Source: Candidatus Zhuqueibacterota bacterium
GTDB taxonomy: Bacteria; Zhuqueibacterota; QNDG01; JABMRT01
Reading direction: 5' to 3'
Assembly (NCBI GenBank): GCA_013202295.1
Contig: JABMRT010000288.1
Span: 1-42,660 of the forward strand
DNA: 42,660 nucleotides
The first letter of the stretch is position 1. Every line of letters starts with the position of its first letter. A program made the translations under genes and the position numbers. Under the pieces are notes generated by a model. The model was not told the origin of the DNA, did not search any database, and was given only the letters and a program-made list of their open reading frames with translations. This document shows, piece after piece, positions 41,626 to 42,660 of this stretch.

Positions 41626-42462
41626 TTACTTCTCCTGTAAAACTGCTCGTACTACACGATTAATTTGATTGAGATCCTGAAAGATCTCCACACCTTTAAA
41701 TCCAGCTTCGCCCAAAAGAGTATGGACACTTTCGCTCTGAGTGTCCCCGACTTCCAGATAAAGCCGTCCTCCTTTTTGAAGGAGTGATTTGGATTTCTGC
41801 GCAATCACACGATAAAAACTGAGTCCATCCGACTCATCGCACAGGGCCATGCGGGGTTCAAAGTTTTGGATCTCCTCATCCAATCCGTCCCACTCATTCA
41901 ACGCAATATAGGGCGGATTGGAAACCACTACGTCGAACCGTGATTCAAATTCCAAATCGTCTCGGATATCGCCTTCAACGAATTGGATGCGATCCTGCAC
42001 GCCGTTCAGTTCAGCGTTTTGAGCTGCGATCTCGAGCGCTGAACTGGATGCATCCAGTCCGGAAATTTGGGCATCCTGCAGATTCGCTGCCAGGCTGATC
42101 GCGATGCACCCACTTCCCGTACCAATGTCAAGGATCGTGTGAATCGGCTCTGTCTTCGCATCTTCAAAAATGCGTTCGATCAGAGTTTCCGTCTCGGGCC
42201 GAGGGATTAATACATCCGGCGACACACGGAACGTAAGGGACATGAATTCCGTTTCTCCAAGAACATATTGTAGCGGCTCATGAGCCACCCGCCTTCGGAG
42301 AAGAACTTTATATGCATCCCGTTCGTGGGTATTCAGCGGCCTGTCAAACTGCAGGTACAGGTCAATCCGTTTCAGATCGAGCAGATGTGCGAGCATCCGC
42401 TCTGCGTTCAACCTCGAATCGGAGATTCCCTTGCTCTTCAAGAAGGCCGTCGCCTCAGTCAA
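41626..42462 (-). CDS. prmC: Peptide chain release factor N5-glutamine methyltransferase PrmC
   Basis: PrmC methylates the GGQ glutamine of release factors RF1 and RF2. It has an N-terminal helical domain (SRLNAERMLAHLL, RRRVAHEPLQYVLGETEF) and a SAM domain with IPRPETETLIE, ILDIGTGSGCIAISLA and the substrate motif NPPYI. The only standard start is a TTG at 42462, giving 278 aa. The frame stays open upstream and codes IWHLSDV just before it, which lines up with PrmC homologues, so the true start may be further out on an unusual codon. The next gene on the strand is the phosphohexomutase, directly adjacent. Confidence 0.93.
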   Translation of the reverse strand: MTEATAFLKSKGISDSRLNAERMLAHLLDLKRIDLYLQFDRPLNTHERDAYKVLLRRRVAHEPLQYVLGETEFMSLTFRVSPDVLIPRPETETLIERIFEDAKTEPIHTILDIGTGSGCIAISLAANLQDAQISGLDASSSALEIAAQNAELNGVQDRIQFVEGDIRDDLEFESRFDVVVSNPPYIALNEWDGLDEEIQNFEPRMALCDESDGLSFYRVIAQKSKSLLQKGGRLYLEVGDTQSESVHTLLGEAGFKGVEIFQDLNQINRVVRAVLQEK

Positions 42463-42596
42463 AACATCGGATAAATGCCATATGTTTGATGTATAAGATA
42501 TAGATTCGGCCTTCCGTGTGAATACCCATATTTTCTTAAAGCTTATAATTATAACAACTTTTCATCAAAGGATCAATAATTTTCTCAGAAAACCCC

Positions 42597-42624
42597 TTGA
42601 TATTCGAAAATTAATTATTATATT
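42597..42624 (+). promoter_or_regulatory. Promoter of the tRNA gene
   Basis: TTGATA (42597-42602), 16 nt, TATATT (42619-42624) on the plus strand, placing the start a few nt before the mature tRNA 5' end at 42636. The very AT-rich surrounding sequence fits a strong stable-RNA promoter. Confidence 0.55.
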
Positions 42625-42635
42625 AAAAACGCTTT

Positions 42636-42660
42636 TCCGGAGTAGCTCAATTGGTAGAGC
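42636..42660 (+). tRNA. 5' part of a tRNA gene (runs off window)
   Basis: The last 25 nt read as acceptor arm TCCGGAG, T8-A9, D-stem GCTC, loop AATTGGTA and GAGC. This gives the invariant T8, A14 and GG of tRNAs. The anticodon is outside the window, so the amino acid is unknown. Confidence 0.85.

Overview
The window is 42.7 kb of bacterial chromosome with ordinary housekeeping content, almost all on the minus strand. Three traits point to an uncultured lineage in or near the FCB (Fibrobacteres-Chlorobi-Bacteroidetes) superphylum, such as KSB1-, Marinimicrobia- or Calditrichota-like groups. These are a GWxTD-domain protein, a DUF5683 protein, and three secreted proteins ending in a YPNPFN...FlgD-like (type IX-style) C-terminal sorting domain. 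No rRNA marker is present, so the phylum cannot be fixed. Several genes appear to start with TTG or GTG.

Region 1 (1-19.7 kb, minus strand) is one nearly unbroken gene series. It runs from a consensus-like promoter at 19646-19674 through folK, a deoxynucleoside kinase, a small membrane protein, an MsbA-like ABC exporter, ridA, DUF5683, an HD hydrolase, a YfiM/DUF2279-like protein, a PHP phosphoesterase, purF, a UbiA prenyltransferase, a 2[4Fe-4S] ferredoxin, a geranylgeranyl-reductase-family flavoprotein, a CDP-alcohol phosphatidyltransferase, ftsY, an AT-rich lipoprotein candidate, rimO, a GWxTD protein, purN, purH, mreB, mreC, mreD and the first codons of a PBP2-like gene. Many junctions overlap by 1-4 nt. 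It mixes purine synthesis, isoprenoid/lipid chemistry, membrane biogenesis and cell-shape genes. A tandem 41-bp repeat separates the flavoprotein gene from pgsA.

Region 2 (19.7-26.8 kb) has a DUF72 gene on the plus strand and then an SOS-mutagenesis cassette on the minus strand: lexA, a REP-associated (IS200-like) tyrosine transposase, a catalytically dead Y-family polymerase (ImuB type) with a beta-clamp motif, and a DnaE2/ImuC polymerase. No imuA is present; the transposase gene lies in the lexA-imuB interval. A family of CCCACGG-TTTT-like palindromes surrounds the transposase, and a 120-130 bp element is duplicated right after the stop codons of both imuB and the transposase. The polymerase genes look more GC-rich than the flanks. 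This is the most interesting part of the window.

Region 3 (26.8-31.3 kb) carries an orphan receiver-domain regulator, a TreT-type trehalose synthase, an outer-membrane beta-barrel candidate, a DUF3467 protein with a near-consensus promoter, and (plus strand) an RlmD/RumA-type rRNA uracil methyltransferase.

Region 4 (31.3-42.7 kb) carries a secreted CocE/NonD-type hydrolase (plus strand), two tandem paralogous secreted giants of about 1,070 aa (Asp-box propeller, PKD domains, Ig/cadherin-like region, FlgD-like sorting domain), a phosphomannomutase/phosphoglucomutase, prmC, and on the plus strand the first 25 nt of a tRNA gene with its own promoter. No CRISPR array, rRNA gene or prophage was seen.
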